Origin: Semisulcospira habei
Lineage: Eukaryota > Mollusca > Gastropoda > Semisulcospiridae
Direction: 5' to 3'
Assembly: GCA_036245525.1 (NCBI GenBank)
Contig: BTPG01000005.1
Location: 114,720,625 to 114,784,624, forward strand
DNA: 64,000 bases
Positions 1 to 11,426 of the stretch are shown here, piece after piece; within the stretch, counting starts at the first letter, position 1, and every line of letters begins with the position of its first letter. The notes below the pieces were generated by a model that searched no databases, was not told where the DNA came from, and saw only the letters and a program-made list of their open reading frames with translations. Made by a program: the position numbers and the translations under genes.

Positions 1-338
1 CAGCCCCTATGTTGGGAAATCCCCGCGCGCTACAGCGTCACACAAAAGTAGGCCAGGCAGGTCACGACCTTGCCCGCATCCTCTGGAAAGTACACGACTA
101 TTCTTAACACAATACTGACCGCTACCTTCACGCGCACAGTAAACAGTGGTGAATACTTGAGCGATTTCTAGACTCTTCGGGATTCAACTCCGTGTGTCAA
201 AAGATAATCAATTCCGCACTACGCATGAACGAAAGTGAAACTTACTGAAAAGGTACGTGATTCTTAATCATTATAGCTCAAATAAATATCGGATCGTTTC
301 CTATGATTAATGCACGCATGCTCTCACAGAACAACTCA
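1..338. other. No recognised feature
   Basis: I see no coding potential, repeat relationship to the rest of the window or simple-sequence array in this stretch. Confidence 0.4.
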
Positions 339-712
339 ACCGCAATCGTAACAACTTCAAACCCAAACTTGCTACAGAGATACCTGATGGTAAGAATTAT
401 CTATGCATACTATTTTGGATGACCCCTCGGAAAAGGTCAAGGGTTACAAGAGGTCGACAAATATGTATAAAATGCCAATAATTGTAGTTACATGTATTAT
501 CAACATTTTTGCAAACTTTTCAATCAAATTGGGCAGAAAGGTAGTTGATGATAAGACCTTCCTATGTATCCTAATTTAGTTGACTCATAGCAAGGGTCAC
601 GGGGGTTTCACAGATGTGCGATAACTGATTAAATTTTGAGAAAACATGGATTTTGTTAGTGCGGAAGCCATCCCTTATTGTCAGATGTGTGGATCGTTTA
701 TACAGGTCAGTC
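339..712 (+). repeat. Copy 1 of the TCAAGGTCA-type dispersed repeat (left-truncated)
   Basis: The segment has the same phrase order as the fuller copy at 7107-7881: cttcaaacccaaacttg, acctgatggtaag, ctatgcatacta, gatgacccctcggaaa, ggtcaagggt, tttgcaaactttt. It ends at the same right terminus, followed by a variant of cataatggctttgcc. The left terminus with GGCTCACATG is missing, so this copy is truncated. No coding content. Confidence 0.7.
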
Positions 713-851
713 ATAATTGCTTTGCCTGTCTTATTGTTTGTATCTTGAGTTTGTTATATGCAGAGTGATTTTACATAGGGCTTGATTTCTTTAAAAGAGT
801 CCTTGCATCAGACTGTGTGGCAAACGAAGGTACATATCAATGTGTCTCAGT

Positions 852-961
852 AAGCAGATGTCATCGAACAGATATCGGTCACAGTTGGCCAATTGGCCTT
901 TGCACAATTTTGTAATGGCCAACTGTGGCTGAAGTCAGCCAGATGACCTTTTGCACTTGGA
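852..961. repeat. Decayed family C palindrome
   Basis: CACAGTTGGCC pairs with GGCCAACTGTGG about 27 bp later. The block ends in cagatgaccttttgcacttgg, which matches the outer end of the well-preserved family C hairpin at 14673-14790. The arms are heavily mutated. Confidence 0.5.
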
Positions 962-1142
962 TTTTGCATATTAGTAGGCATATGAGTCTGTAGCTGTGGC
1001 ACAACTCGTGCCATTAATTTGACTGACACTTGAAGTAGGAATGTTATCTGGCTGCTTCAGTAAGAGTGAATTAATAATTACCAGATCAGAATCAGCTGGG
1101 TCAAAAAAATGTCACTATATATCAGCACTCATCCAGTCCATC

Positions 1143-1210
1143 TGCAAGAGACATAGATTTTCATGTGCCCCTGCAGATGCAGGGGCACATGAGAATCTAT
1201 GTCTCTTGCA
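1143..1210. repeat. Family A palindrome
   Basis: A 68-bp hairpin, TGCAAGAGACATAGA on the left and TCTATGTCTCTTGCA on the right, with only one arm mismatch (T versus C). The apex is CCCCTGCA/TGCAGGGG, where most family A copies have CCCCGC. No TTAA-type termini are recognisable around it. Confidence 0.9.
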
Positions 1211-1959
1211 TTGAGGACTGTACATTAAAAATCATAGACAAGCTAGCACACATATTTACATTCAACCCACTCATGTGCCTTGCGTTGCAGTGTGGTGAAC
1301 AGTGGAGCATACAGGATTGTGAATGGAACGTGCGCCCACGAAGACACAACGCAGACAACACTTTCAGAGCAGGACATGTGCCCCAAACTCCGCAAAATCG
1401 GCATCGACTGTACCTTCACTGATGCTTCTACTGTGGTGGCCAATATCGTTCTAATTCTTGTTAGTCTGTTAATATCGTTGGCAACCTAACATTTTTCATT
1501 ACTTGGGATTTTGGAGAATGATGATTTTGTTTTCTGTATCTGAGGGATGCAGTACATTGTAGCATGTTTCAACAGATGCTTGAATGACTGAAATGACACA
1601 CAGAATCTCATGTGTGCTAGGCTAAGATTTAAGATCTTGCATCTCAAAGCTTTAAGGTCCAAAATGACAGATCAGAACACCTGTATCGACCAGTGCTCTT
1701 GCGGTATTCGGGTCAGTTGCATGAGTGAGCTTAGTCCTATGCGAGCCACTGAGCAAGGTGCTCCACTACAGGACAAATCTCACTTGTGCAACTGTCCCCG
1801 TGAAATCAAACCAGAACTATAGTGTACGTACTGCTGTGTTATTTTGGACCATGCAGCTGACGGGCAATGGGCTATATATACTGGAGTGGATCATGTAGCA
1901 GGCACTATTCAGTTAACTTGTTCAGTGCCAGCTGACAAAGACTGTGTTTCTGCAGTCTT

Positions 1960-2127
1960 TGCTGATTCAAGACCAAAAGACCCAAGATGTCCCATGAACA
2001 TGGGTTCAATGTGGTGTCAGCAAGAGGTATAGATCCTCATGAGCCCCCGCAACTGCGGGGGCTCATGAGGATCTATACCTCTTGCAGTTGAGTGATGTTC
2101 CAATTATCTTGACACTGAACGGGTTAA
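1960..2127 (-). mobile_element. Family A MITE, reverse orientation
   Basis: The core at 2020-2085 is a perfect 66-bp palindrome (32-bp arms, 2-nt loop). Read on the minus strand, the element starts at TTAACCCGTTCAGTG (TTAA at 2124-2127). After the hairpin comes a stretch resembling the ttggtcgttgaat part of the copy at 3643-4027. The distal end is decayed, so the 1960 limit is approximate. Confidence 0.7.
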
Positions 2128-2519
2128 ATAGTTGAACAGGCTTCATTCCACTGCTCCATTTTGTGTATAGCCTAAACAGTAGCATTTGATATGTTACAAC
2201 CAAAGATTGATGTATTCTAAAGAAGTTGGGGACAATTTGTATGCCGTGTTGTGGAGCATGATTGACTTCTAAGCTACTGTGTTTGGCACGGTTTTCATCA
2301 ACTACTTTTACAGCTACCTGTATTTTAGAGCACTGTATATATTCTTCACATATCACATTTGGCTGTATTATTAATAATTAAGACAGTGCTAATAACAAAA
2401 ACTTAAAACCATTGTTTAATCAAGCCATTTTGCATCCCATTTTTTTTTTTTGTTGGGCCCTAAAGTGTTTCTTAGGCAGTTACTACCCAGCCTGTCAAAT
2501 CCCAGTCCCTCCAAATCTT

Positions 2520-2735
2520 TTAACCCCTTCCCTGCCGGAATAGGAGCAGTACCCAAATGCAAGAGGCATAGATCCTCATGAGCCCCCGCAGTTGTGGGGG
2601 CTCATGTGGATCAATGCCTCTTGCTTACTGCACTTTGTATACATGTTCTAAGCTTGAACGAATTAGGTTCATTGGTCTTGAATTAACACTTATTTCAGAA
2701 ACTTAATTTGAGACCACTGGCAGTGAAGGGGTTAA
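2520..2735 (+). mobile_element. Family A MITE with TTAA ends
   Basis: It starts TTAACCCCTTCCCTGCCGG and ends CTGGCAGTGAAGGGGTTAA, giving terminal inverted repeats (TIRs) inside a TTAA target duplication. The hairpin at 2559-2624 has a few mismatches. TTAA ends plus CCC-starting TIRs are characteristic of piggyBac-type transposition (family knowledge). There is no coding capacity, so it would be non-autonomous. Its right TTAA is also the left TTAA of the next element. Confidence 0.85.
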
Positions 2736-2945
2736 CTCATTCAGCCCCGACACACCACAGCCAGACTCGGATCGAGGATGATAGTTCAAGGGTGGTGCCG
2801 GAATAGCTTGGCGCCCATAGGCGCCAAGCTATTCCGGCACCACCCTTGAACTATCATGCTCAATCTGTCGCTAGAATTATAATAATGTTCTTCAGAAGGC
2901 TACTTCAAAATTTGGGTTTTTCGGTCCTGGGGTAGAACATGTTAA
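2732..2945 (+). mobile_element. Family B MITE abutting the previous element
   Basis: It starts TTAACTCATTCAGCCCC and ends CCTGGGGTAGAACATGTTAA. The core at 2778-2857 is an 80-bp near-perfect hairpin with arm segment GGTGGTGCCGGAATAGC answered by GCTATTCCGGCACCACC. It shares TTAA 2732-2735 with the family A element. Confidence 0.85.
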
Positions 2946-3642
2946 CTGTTGGTACATGTATACATACAGCAATTCCTTGCACAAGCCATGTTCATAATTA
3001 TGATGATTTGTATTGTTGACCTGCTGATTTCATGCACCTGACTCTTTTACTGTCACAGACTGAGATACATATGATTTGTTGGGTTTTATTGTTTGTAAAC
3101 ATATACAGCTCAGCCTCAGGATATGGTCACAGTCCCTGGGAGCCATAAAGTCAGACCATCTTTTTTTTTCGATGGCATTATTGTGGTACTGTATTCATAT
3201 TTACATGGACTAAAGAAGACACATCACTTGGTAAGCAAAAGGTTCTCAGGCCAGTGTCAGCCTTAGCTGGTCCACATATTCATATCGTCTTTTTTTTATT
3301 CCATTGATTACATTCGTTTTAGTCTTATGCTACCATACAACCGATCTTCAACACCCTCAGTAGTTCAGTTAGTGTGAATTGTATGATGATTGTATCAAAG
3401 TATACTTACACTATAACATTATAAACATTTCTTCTCTCCCCAGAGATTTGTTTGCAATATCTTTGATATATGTGTACATGAACCGCAGTATCAGAAGCCC
3501 AAGAGACGTACATTCTGTTTCTTATATATAGACAGTAAGACATGTTTCAACCAACCATCTTTTTACAAGAAAAATGGGAATTAGAAGTCTCTATCAAGAG
3601 AAGTGGTGAATTAAGTTGAAGGGCACAAAATGGCACTTGTTA

Positions 3643-4027
3643 TTAACCCCTTCCCTGCTGAAAAAAGTGAACACGATCCAACTGCAAGAGACATAGATCC
3701 TCATGAGCCCCCACGACTGCAGGGGCTCATGAGGATCTATGCCTCTTGCTGACACCAATTTGTGTCCATGTTTCTTGGATGGTGTTGGCTTTTGGTCGTT
3801 GAATGAACCAAGATTTCAGGCACAAAAATGTATCTACAACGTACGTACAGTGGCAGCATAAGGGCCTGATGATAGTAGCTTTGACTAATGCAAATCCACT
3901 GCACCACCGTGTGCGCACCAGCCCCTACTACGCTCAAGACTGTCTGGCACGTACGTAGTGGCGCAGTGGATTTGCATTAGTCAAAGCTACTATCATCGGG
4001 CCTCTATGAGTGGCAGGGAATGGGTTA
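3643..4027 (+). mobile_element. Family A MITE carrying a second long inverted repeat
   Basis: It begins TTAACCCCTTCCCTGCTG and ends GGCAGGGAATGGGTTA (last TTAA decayed to TTAC). The usual A hairpin is at 3684-3749. A second foldback follows: about 46-bp arms at 3862-3907 and 3958-4002, separated by 50 bp, each containing the octamer ATGCAAAT or its complement. This makes the element about 385 bp rather than about 215 bp. Confidence 0.75.
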
Positions 4028-4126
4028 CTGGTAAAGACCTTCATTTACAGCCAGCATCTGTAGCCACTTAAAGTACCATTACACTTAAAACTGAAGACAC
4101 ATTTCAGCACTATTTGTGGTATTATG

Positions 4127-4339
4127 TTAATCCATTACATCCTAGGGTGACTTTTAAAAATTTGCTTATTGTCCTATGAAGGCTACATTACAGATAAGGA
4201 GATAGGTCAACCGTTTTAGTTCAAGGGTGGTGCCAGAATAGCTTGGCACCTCAGGCACCAAGCTATTCTGGCACCACCCTTGAACTATCCTAGTCAAATT
4301 AATTTCAAAGCAGTCGTCTATAAGGATGAAAAGGGTTAA
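4127..4339 (+). mobile_element. Family B MITE
   Basis: TTAATCCATTACATCCTAGG at the left, GGATGAAAAGGGTTAA at the right. Stem 4217-4287 is perfect, with GCCAGAATAGCTTGGCACC paired to GGTGCCAAGCTATTCTGGC. The stem uses GGCACC/GGTGCC where most copies have GGCGCC. Confidence 0.85.
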
Positions 4340-4808
4340 TGAGATTCTATGGCAGTCTTTCAACAGTCACGGCAGTAGTGGGCCTTTAATTGATGGTCTT
4401 TAATGACAGATGATCTCTATAAAGGCGATCACTTGAAACAGGTTCTGCTGTATATGTATCATTGATATACACTTACATGTAAAAATACTGTGTATAACAG
4501 GGTTATTGTCAGGAAACAATGTTGTATTTCATGTCATACAAAGCAATGTGTTTCATTAGTTACGCTTTTGGGTGTTATTTAAGTTGTATGTATTGCTGAG
4601 GCTGCTGAAATCGCCAATTTCAGTATTTCTGCTTTTTCAGTACTTAGCGTATCAGTTTTCCCTGTTTTTTTGTCGTTTGAATGTAACAATAGTCTATCAA
4701 TTATGTCTTTTAATTTGTACTGGTATTTTTTGTTGAAATTGCTTTTTTATTTTATTTTTAATGCTGCAATTTCACCAGTACAGTTTTTCACAGTGTCATG
4801 AATTCATC
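4340..4808. other. Nothing recognised
   Basis: AT-rich spacer between two family B elements. No gene or repeat seen. Confidence 0.3.
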
Positions 4809-5020
4809 TTAACCCTTTTCATCCTGATACGTGATCATGTGAAATAAATTTGACTATGATAGTTCAAGGGTGGTGCCAGAATAGCTTGGCGCCTCAGGCG
4901 CCAAGTTATTCTGGCACCGCCCTTGAACTAAAATGGTTGATCTATCTCCTAATTGTAATGTAGTCTTCGTAGGACACTAAACAGATTTAGAAACTTCAGC
5001 CTCAGGATGTAAAGGATTAA
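4809..5020 (+). mobile_element. Family B MITE
   Basis: Left end TTAACCCTTTTCATCCTGA, right end TCAGGATGTAAAGGATTAA, forming clear TIRs with TTAA on both sides. Hairpin 4860-4930 has two arm mismatches, so it is slightly older than its neighbours. Confidence 0.9.
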
Positions 5021-5285
5021 TATCTGTGTTGATCAGCTAGCTCCAGTGTGTAGAAATTTGTTCATGTGCATGTACAGGTGATACATTCCACAAAATAACT
5101 GTGTAATAAAATATGTGTGTACTATAAAAAGTAAATACAAAAATATTAAGCATTGAGTGAATTTGAACAGTTTTATTGTGTGCAACAAACAACCAAACAA
5201 GATGACCATTCCACAACAGCTAGATTACAAGTTCTGTAATGCACAGAAGGGATTTATGACGTATTTCTACCTTGTGATTTTAGTA

Positions 5286-5358
5286 TGTGTATGCAGTTCT
5301 GTGATTTTGGATCTTATGCCTTAGAGTAGTACGGTCCAAAATCATAGACCACCGCACA
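5286..5358. repeat. Family N palindrome
   Basis: TCTGTGATTTTGG pairs with CCAAAATCATAGA across a loop of about 25 nt. The same stem recurs at 51925-51998, 55527-55588 and 55971-56044. Confidence 0.75.
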
Positions 5359-5411
5359 TTTTCTCATTCCGTAGGTGTTGTCAGTTGATACACTGCTAGT
5401 ACTGTGATAGT

Positions 5412-5714
5412 TGCTATTAGGCCAAAGTCAGCAGCAGTAGGCCCGTGCACATTCGCGTGCTGGCCCACAGCATCCGACTTTAGCCCGATGACCTTTGCAT
5501 ACTGGGTTTGCTTTTTTTTTTATACTTTCAAGTGTCACTTTTTCATGTTCACTCTTAGAGGTATTACAGCTGTAGATTTTTCTTGGAAGACGTTTTGAAT
5601 TTGAACAGTCAAAACCTGCTGTAAATATAATGACCATCTTTAGGTAGTCCCAGTAAGCAAAGGCCCTCGCGCCCACTGCGGCTGTCATGGGCCCGAAGAC
5701 GTTTTGCTACTGGG
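5412..5714. repeat. Two decayed family C segments
   Basis: Segments 5412-5503 and 5652-5714 each end in a variant of CCGATGACCTTTGCATACTGGG, the outer arm of family C. Arm pairing is partial. A T-rich spacer lies between them. Short ORFs crossing the region have no recognisable homology. Confidence 0.5.
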
Positions 5715-6200
5715 GGTGGTCACCTGAATATTGAGTCACCCAAGAAATACATTCCCATACACTTTTACTACATAAAAACCATTTGTTAAACGGTCACCTG
5801 TATGTAGTGGTCACATTTATCCTATTTAGGCGACTGTTGTGTGCAGGTTTGGCTGTTTGTGCAATACGAAGTAGCAATTGTGATACATTTTGTATTTTGT
5901 CCATAGTAACGTTTGTGAGAACTTGTGATAGAAAACCTGTGTGCTGGTATGTGATTTTTGTTCTTTTTTCTTAAAGACCCTCAAGGTCCAGAAACACAGA
6001 GCAGTGCACTTAATTTTTTGATTTTATTGTCAGTAATACACCAAGGGTAGTGGAGTTGTTGATGTTTTGTCCCTGTGGAGTTCACTACTCCCCCCCCCCC
6101 CCCCCCAACCCCTCTTCCACACCCACCCTAATCCCCTACCCTATCACCTTCTTCCATCATTCTTCACCTGTAACCCTCTGTGCATGCAGCCACCATTACT
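5715..6200. other. No gene; poly-C tract
   Basis: AT-rich sequence with a run of C near 6090-6106. Nothing else recognised. Confidence 0.3.
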
Positions 6201-6406
6201 TTAACACATTTAGCCCTGATGCCCTACAGCAGGAGAATGATGGACCATGATAACTCTAGGGGACTGCCAGATTAGCTTGGCGCCATCAGGTGCCAAGCTA
6301 ATCTGGCAACCCCCTTGAAAATTATCATGGTTGAACCGTCTACAACTGGTACAGAGTCATTACACAACACCTTGGGAAAATGCAGCTTTGTGGTTAAATG
6401 GTTTAA
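6201..6406 (+). mobile_element. Family B MITE (GATTAG subtype)
   Basis: Starts TTAACACATTTAGCCCTGATG, ends TGGTTAAATGGTTTAA. Hairpin about 6248-6330 has CCAGATTAGCTTGGC paired with GCCAAGCTAATCTGG, so the GAATAG of the main subtype is GATTAG here and the opposite arm carries the matching change. Confidence 0.8.
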
Positions 6407-6556
6407 AATTTAACCTTGTGCATGCAGCGATCAAGACTGTTAACAGTATCCATGACTGCATACACAGAAGGTTAATTATATTTGGTTTTTTTAAATTAGG
6501 TATTGCACATATGATAATTTTTATATTGATAAGAGTTTCAGCTACATTTACAACGT

Positions 6557-6649
6557 TTAAACTCTTTGGGTGTCCGTAGCGCTTTTGGTCAAGGTAATTC
6601 TTGCAGAAATCACCTCAACAGAAAGCATTATCAACAGCCAAAGGGTTAA
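6557..6649 (+). repeat. Decayed family F foldback
   Basis: TTAAACTCTTTGGGTGTCCGTAGC at the left and AACAGCCAAAGGGTTAA at the right match the ends of the perfect copy at 35733-35830. The interior has lost pairing. Confidence 0.6.
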
Positions 6650-7106
6650 CATGTATGACAACAACGAATGGTTTTACTGGTGATAATTACAGATTGTTTT
6701 CATTTCAGAGCTTAGCGAGGAGTGCATGTATTCACCTTTTTTCTGTACCTTTAGCGATTGAGTCACGGTTTTACTCATATTTATAGGAATAGAATGATAT
6801 TGTATGTAATTTTACCACCAATACTGAGCAACAGTCATTTAAATATTGGTTGTGACAGGTTGGTGAAGTTTCTGCATTGTTAACCGACAATCGCATCTTT
6901 TTAACACTTCATCTCAAAAGTAAATAAAATATCAGTTAAGTGAACACAATTACAGCAAATCAACTCCCGATTGTGTTTCTGACCTTTTATTGTTAATTGG
7001 AAAAGCTTGGCAATAATACTTTTTCCAAAGTACGTGTTAAGATATGTGTTAATGTATGTGTTGTATAACTTCCTAGTAAAATGTACCAAGTACATGTGCA
7101 GTTTTT
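6650..7106. other. Nothing recognised
   Basis: AT-rich spacer without coding or repeat signal. Confidence 0.3.
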
Positions 7107-7881
7107 GGCTCACATGCGAAGCAAAAGTGAGTATGTTTTGGGCCAGTGGTCATCCGTGGTAAACTTTAACGTTGGCATTTTGTCGGAGACTATTCAAGCC
7201 ACATTCTTCAAACTTGCCCCAAGGATACTTTGTGGTAAGAACTTTCTAAGCACACCAATTTGAGTGACCTCTCACAAAGGTCAAGGTCACAGGGGATCAG
7301 GAAATAAGTCAACAATAGCTATATTGTGACAAAATTTATTTTTTCTCAAATACTATTCACAACTTCAAACCCAAACTTGGTACAAAGATACCTGATGGTA
7401 AGACCTTTCTATATGTACTAATTTGGTTGATCCCTCATAAAGGTTAAGGGTCACAAGAGCTCAGGAAATAGGATTAAAATAGCCATATTTTGACAAAAGT
7501 TTTCTCAAATACTATTCACAACTTAAAACCCAAATTTCATACAGAGACCTATCTATGCATACTAATTTGGATGACCCCCTTGGAAAGGTCAAGGTCACAA
7601 GAGGCTGACAAATGTGTGTAAAATGCAGATTTTTGATAAAATTGTAGGTATTCCCAAATTTTGGCAAATTTTTCAACCAAATTTGTACAAAGATGGCTGA
7701 TGATAAGACCTTCCTATGCATACTAATTTAGTCGACTCATCACAAAGGTCAAGGTCACGGAGGGTTGAGGGATGTGTGAAAAATGCTTACATTTTCAGAA
7801 AACATGGATTTTGCTGCTGCAGAAGCCAGTCCTTGTCACAAAGGTCACACATATTATGTAAATCGATCATACACGTGAGCC
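7107..7881 (+). repeat. Dispersed repeat with internal units of about 155 bp and TCAAGGTCA motifs
   Basis: It begins GGCTCACATG and ends CACGTGAGCC, a 10-bp inverted pair with one mismatch, suggesting element termini. Inside are about four degenerate units of 155-160 bp (near 7203, 7361, 7519 and 7676), each with the phrases acttcaaacccaaa, acctgatggtaagacc, tatgcatactaattt and aaaggtcaaggtcac. Exact TCAAGGTCA occurs at 7281, 7589 and 7749. No ORF of interest. Relatives lie at 339-712 and 16384-17010. Confidence 0.75.
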
Positions 7882-7981
7882 ATAATGGCTTTGCCATTCT
7901 TGTTGTGTGCTTGTAGTGGTCATCACAGGAAATAAACTTGTCACGTTTTCCACTTGATGCGGTTCATGTGTTAGAATTGTT

Positions 7982-7983
<2 letters not shown>

Positions 7984-8062
<79 letters not shown>

Positions 8063-8099
8063 CCCCCTCCCCCCCCCCCCACACACACACACACACACA
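7984..8099 (+). repeat. (TC)n-(C)n-(AC)n compound microsatellite
   Basis: About 75 bp of TC, then a C-rich run, then AC repeats. Reading frames through it are simple-sequence artefacts. Confidence 0.95.
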
Positions 8100-8233
8100 T
8101 TTCCTCACGAAGAACGCCGCTTCCGGAAATATTGTGCGCGTCAGCGGACAACAATGCTTTATCATAGATGAAGAACAATCGGCCACTTCAGTTGCTGCAC
8201 AGCTAATCCGACAATACTGCATTGTATAAATTT

Positions 8234-8455
8234 GTAACCCACTTAGCCCCGACGTACTACACAAGTACAACAGGCGATGGATCGACCATGATAATTCAAG
8301 GGTAGTGTCAGATTAGCTTGGCGCCATCAGGCGCCAAGCTAATCTGGCACTACCCTTGAATTGTCATGGACGATCCGTCTCGTGCAACTGGTACATAATC
8401 GTTAGGCAACATCTCCAAAATTTTGGAAAAGCGGCCCTGGGGTTAAATGGATTAG
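8234..8455 (+). mobile_element. Family B MITE (GATTAG subtype)
   Basis: Starts GTAACCCACTTAGCCCCGACG and ends CCCTGGGGTTAAATGGATTAG. Both terminal TTAA copies are mutated. Hairpin about 8289-8370 carries CAGATTAGCTTGGCGCC with its complement. Confidence 0.85.
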
Positions 8456-8756
8456 GCTGCACAGTTTGAATGGCTGCTAGTACATTCTTATCTACAAGTA
8501 TTTCTGACCGACCGACGTCCTGAATGTTTTTAACATTTTTACGGTCCCCAAAGGAAATCTTCAGATCTACCCATGGTGCCAGACATTGGCTATTCGGCCC
8601 AAGATCACTTCTCAGAATTTGATCAAGTTCTCTAAATCAGTATTATTTATGTGAACACTGTAACGTCTGCCAGAGCCTGGCAGATGAATGAAAAGGTCTG
8701 TTAGATTGGCCCAGAGAATCAAAAAATACACAGCACTGGTCGCGGTCTTTTATTAC

Positions 8757-8820
8757 CTCATTCAAGGGGGTCCCGCATCAACAGCTGCGGAAGTGTCATA
8801 GCGTTACCTTGAATGAGTTA
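8757..8820. repeat. Decayed family D palindrome
   Basis: ctcattcaaggg...cccgcatcaacagctgcggaagtgtcatagcgtt then ttgaatgagtta. The ends pair, but the inner right arm present in the copies at 12719 and 55014 is deleted. Confidence 0.6.
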
Positions 8821-9146
8821 TGTCGGCGCGGCATGTGCGTCACCACATGAAGACAAGGGTCCTTTCGTGAAAACCAGCAACCGCGGATGTCAACGTCTTT
8901 GTTAACCCTTATCATTCGGCATACACTGTCGCGGAAATATCGCCACAAGTCCTCACCTACTTGGAACCACTATGGGGCTAAATATAGAGTGAAGTAAGTA
9001 CCTTAGGACGTCATTCAGCGCAAAGCATTTTTACGTCACTCCCTTGACGAAAATAGTCATCTACACTTGTTGACAAACATTGGCATTGGTACCTGAGACA
9101 TCGAAGCAAGAGGACACAAACTACCAGTCTGCGACAGACTATCAAC

Positions 9147-9595
9147 GGCTTCGTCGACAACCGTCGGAGATTCTTTTACAAGAAACAGACGCCACTGCTT
9201 GCCACGCCATAACCAAGATTTCTGTATATTCCTTCAACTTCTTGGGGCAAGAGCGGGAGTGGCCGAAATTCAACGGTTCGTCGACAAGGCGAGATTTGCG
9301 AGCAAGAGACAGACGCCAGATCCAGTGGAGGGGACCGGTTGCTGTAGCCAGGGAGGGCAGAAGACCAAGATTCATCGTTGGCTGCCGGAGCTGCAGGCGG
9401 TGGACGACTGGAGGAAGGGGGGCATTGAGGTCCCTTGGCTTACGAATTTACCTCTGCCGCATTATCGAAGGCGAGATCATTGCAAAGCAGGAGACAGCCG
9501 CCATTTCCAGTGAAGGGGACCGTTTGGTGTAGCCCAGAGCAGAGAACCAAGTCTCATAGTTGGCTGCTCAGTCTACGGGCGGTGGATGACTGGGG
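9147..9595 (+). repeat. Tandem duplication of about 180 bp
   Basis: Blocks near 9285-9412 and 9463-9590 share caggagacagccgcca-like, gtggaggggaccgg-like, agaaccaagtctcatagttggctgc-like and cgggcggtggatgactgg-like phrases in the same order. A third partial unit begins near 9147. The duplication accounts for the 150-codon frame here, so I do not call a gene. Confidence 0.6.
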
Positions 9596-10714
9596 CAGCT
9601 ATCAAAATCACTGCTCTTGCAAAACTAACAAAATCGCCGCATCTTCATACGTCAACGTGGGTGAGTAAGGAGTAAGAAAAAAACGATCGCATCCAACGGC
9701 CGTTGTCAAGGAGTTAGAATAGGTGTTCGGTTGGGTATCGAAGTGGGACTTGGAGATTTTGATCAAAATAACTTGTAGTAATGATCGGAATTTAGAGTAG
9801 TAATAATTGTTGAAGGTTTAATCATTAAAACCTATTTTGTTTGCAAAAGTTTGGTCTCACGTTTCGAGTCAATTTCAGACAGCCGGACGCAGAGAGGCGC
9901 GACGGCAGAGCAGCAACGGTATGTCAGTCTTGTACGGATGGCATGTAACTGAGGACAATATTTAGGGACAAGGGAGGCTATCATGTTCATTCGCCCGTAT
10001 TGTCTATTAGGCAGAACTTTGTTATATATCAGCGACTAGCCAGGAGCGGTGATCCAGAACTGTGTTATATGTAATAATGATAACTAATTCAGTTAGCTAT
10101 AGTGAAAAAAAAAATTCTTTACAGACGTGCCGGGGTCGTGCCAGAGACGAGCAGCAAACGTACTGCAACGTGGTGGGGACGACTATAAATCAACCGTCAT
10201 AACGTAATGGGCAGGCCGGGTCGCTCGACGCCCGTGGAGACCATAAACTGGGCCGAACAAGTCGCCGGCGATGCACCAAAATCAGCATCATAAATTGACC
10301 TACTACCACGAGAACACTTACAGGAGATGAGCTAATAAAAATCGTAGAGTTATGAGGGAAGTAGAACCGGTGACCGGTCGAGATAAAACTCGGTTGTGAA
10401 TATCAAACGAAAGAAACTCGGACATCGCGTAAACGAATTCGCGTCGATCAGTTCATTTGCTTCGTTGAATAATATTAATGGTGAATATGTGAGCCTTACA
10501 GTTCTCCGTTGTAGGAAAGAAGAAGTGTGTGAAAGGAGTGGGAGTGTTCCTATCTTTGGCGCTGGTCTATCGTTCTCATTTGGTACACATTTGCCATCAG
10601 AGGAAAAAATAAAACAAAACAAAGAGAATCCGGCGGAGACCCTGGTAGGTGTGCGACCTCAGTTCGAGTTACGTATGTTCTCGGAGGGGGAGGGGGTTGC
10701 ATCAACCTTTACCG

Positions 10715-10954
10715 TTAAGAGGGTTTCTCGACATACACCAGTGTGTGAAATAAGTTTGACTACTGTATGAACAGTTCAAGGGTAGTGCCAGCTGAATACT
10801 AGCTTGGCGCCTCTAGGCGTCTAACTATTCTGGCACCACCCTTGAACTAAAGCCATTGGTCTCGGTATATCCTTATCCGAAAGTACTATAATGTACCTTC
10901 GTATGGCAGTCGGTACAAATGTGAAGCTTTTAGCCTCAGTATGATATGGGTTAA
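10715..10954 (+). mobile_element. Family B MITE with imperfect stem
   Basis: TTAAGAGGGTTTCTCGACAT at the left and CTCAGTATGATATGGGTTAA at the right. The stem (about 10775-10849) has an insertion in the left arm (GCTGAATACTAGC) and a mutated right apex, so it is older or rearranged. Confidence 0.75.
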
Positions 10955-11238
10955 AACAAAAACTCACGAGGAATCCATCGTCAGTAGTGTACCAACAAAT
11001 ACACTACTGGCATCACCTCATGAACTGAATTAACCTCATGAAAACTGACAGTGGCGCTCTATGAATCTACTCAACCAAACTCACTAACTCACATCACTCT
11101 TGAGTTTTTGCGGCAGTTTAATCCAATCTAAAAATGCTGAAAAGTACTCCGAGATACACCTTGAAGGAAGCACTGATTTCCCTAAATTTTCAGACCTGTA
11201 CGTACACAGACACACTGAGGAGAAACTCGTGTCTACTC

Positions 11239-11310
11239 ACACACACACGCACACGCACACGGCACACACACACACACACACTCTCTCTCTCTCTCTCTCT
11301 CACATATACA

Positions 11311-11402
<92 letters not shown>
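11239..11402 (+). repeat. (CA)n and (TC)n microsatellites
   Basis: CA-rich repeats to about 11280, then TC repeats to 11402 interrupted by cacatatacaca. Confidence 0.95.
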
Positions 11403-11406
<4 letters not shown>

Positions 11407-11426
11407 CTACACACAAAAGGCACACA

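Larger units (their letters stand above)
8456..10714. other. 2.2 kb without a recognised gene
   Basis: It contains a decayed family D palindrome, a family B end fragment near 8903-8936 (ttaacccttatcattcgg), a small hairpin TCTGCCAGAGCCTGGCAGA near 8670, and the tandem duplication listed separately. ORFs of 150 codons (9080-9532) and 124 codons (10396-10770) are present, but I recognise no domain in them. Confidence 0.4.

Noticed and set aside
1165..2032. Several 60-85 codon ORFs
   Set aside because: No codon pattern or domain; some overlap palindromes.
7938..8270. Open frames of Ser/Leu or Arg/Glu repeats, and similar frames over other dinucleotide arrays
   Set aside because: Translations of microsatellites, not proteins.
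9080..9532. 150-codon ORF as a gene
   Set aside because: It spans an imperfect tandem duplication, overlaps other open frames of similar length, and has no recognisable domain.
8640..10300. LTR retrotransposon
   Set aside because: No pair of direct terminal repeats, primer-binding site or gag/pol motif could be found.
10396..10770. 124-codon ORF as a gene
   Set aside because: Its end runs into a family B MITE (from 10715), an opposite-strand frame of 90 codons overlaps it, and no motif is visible.
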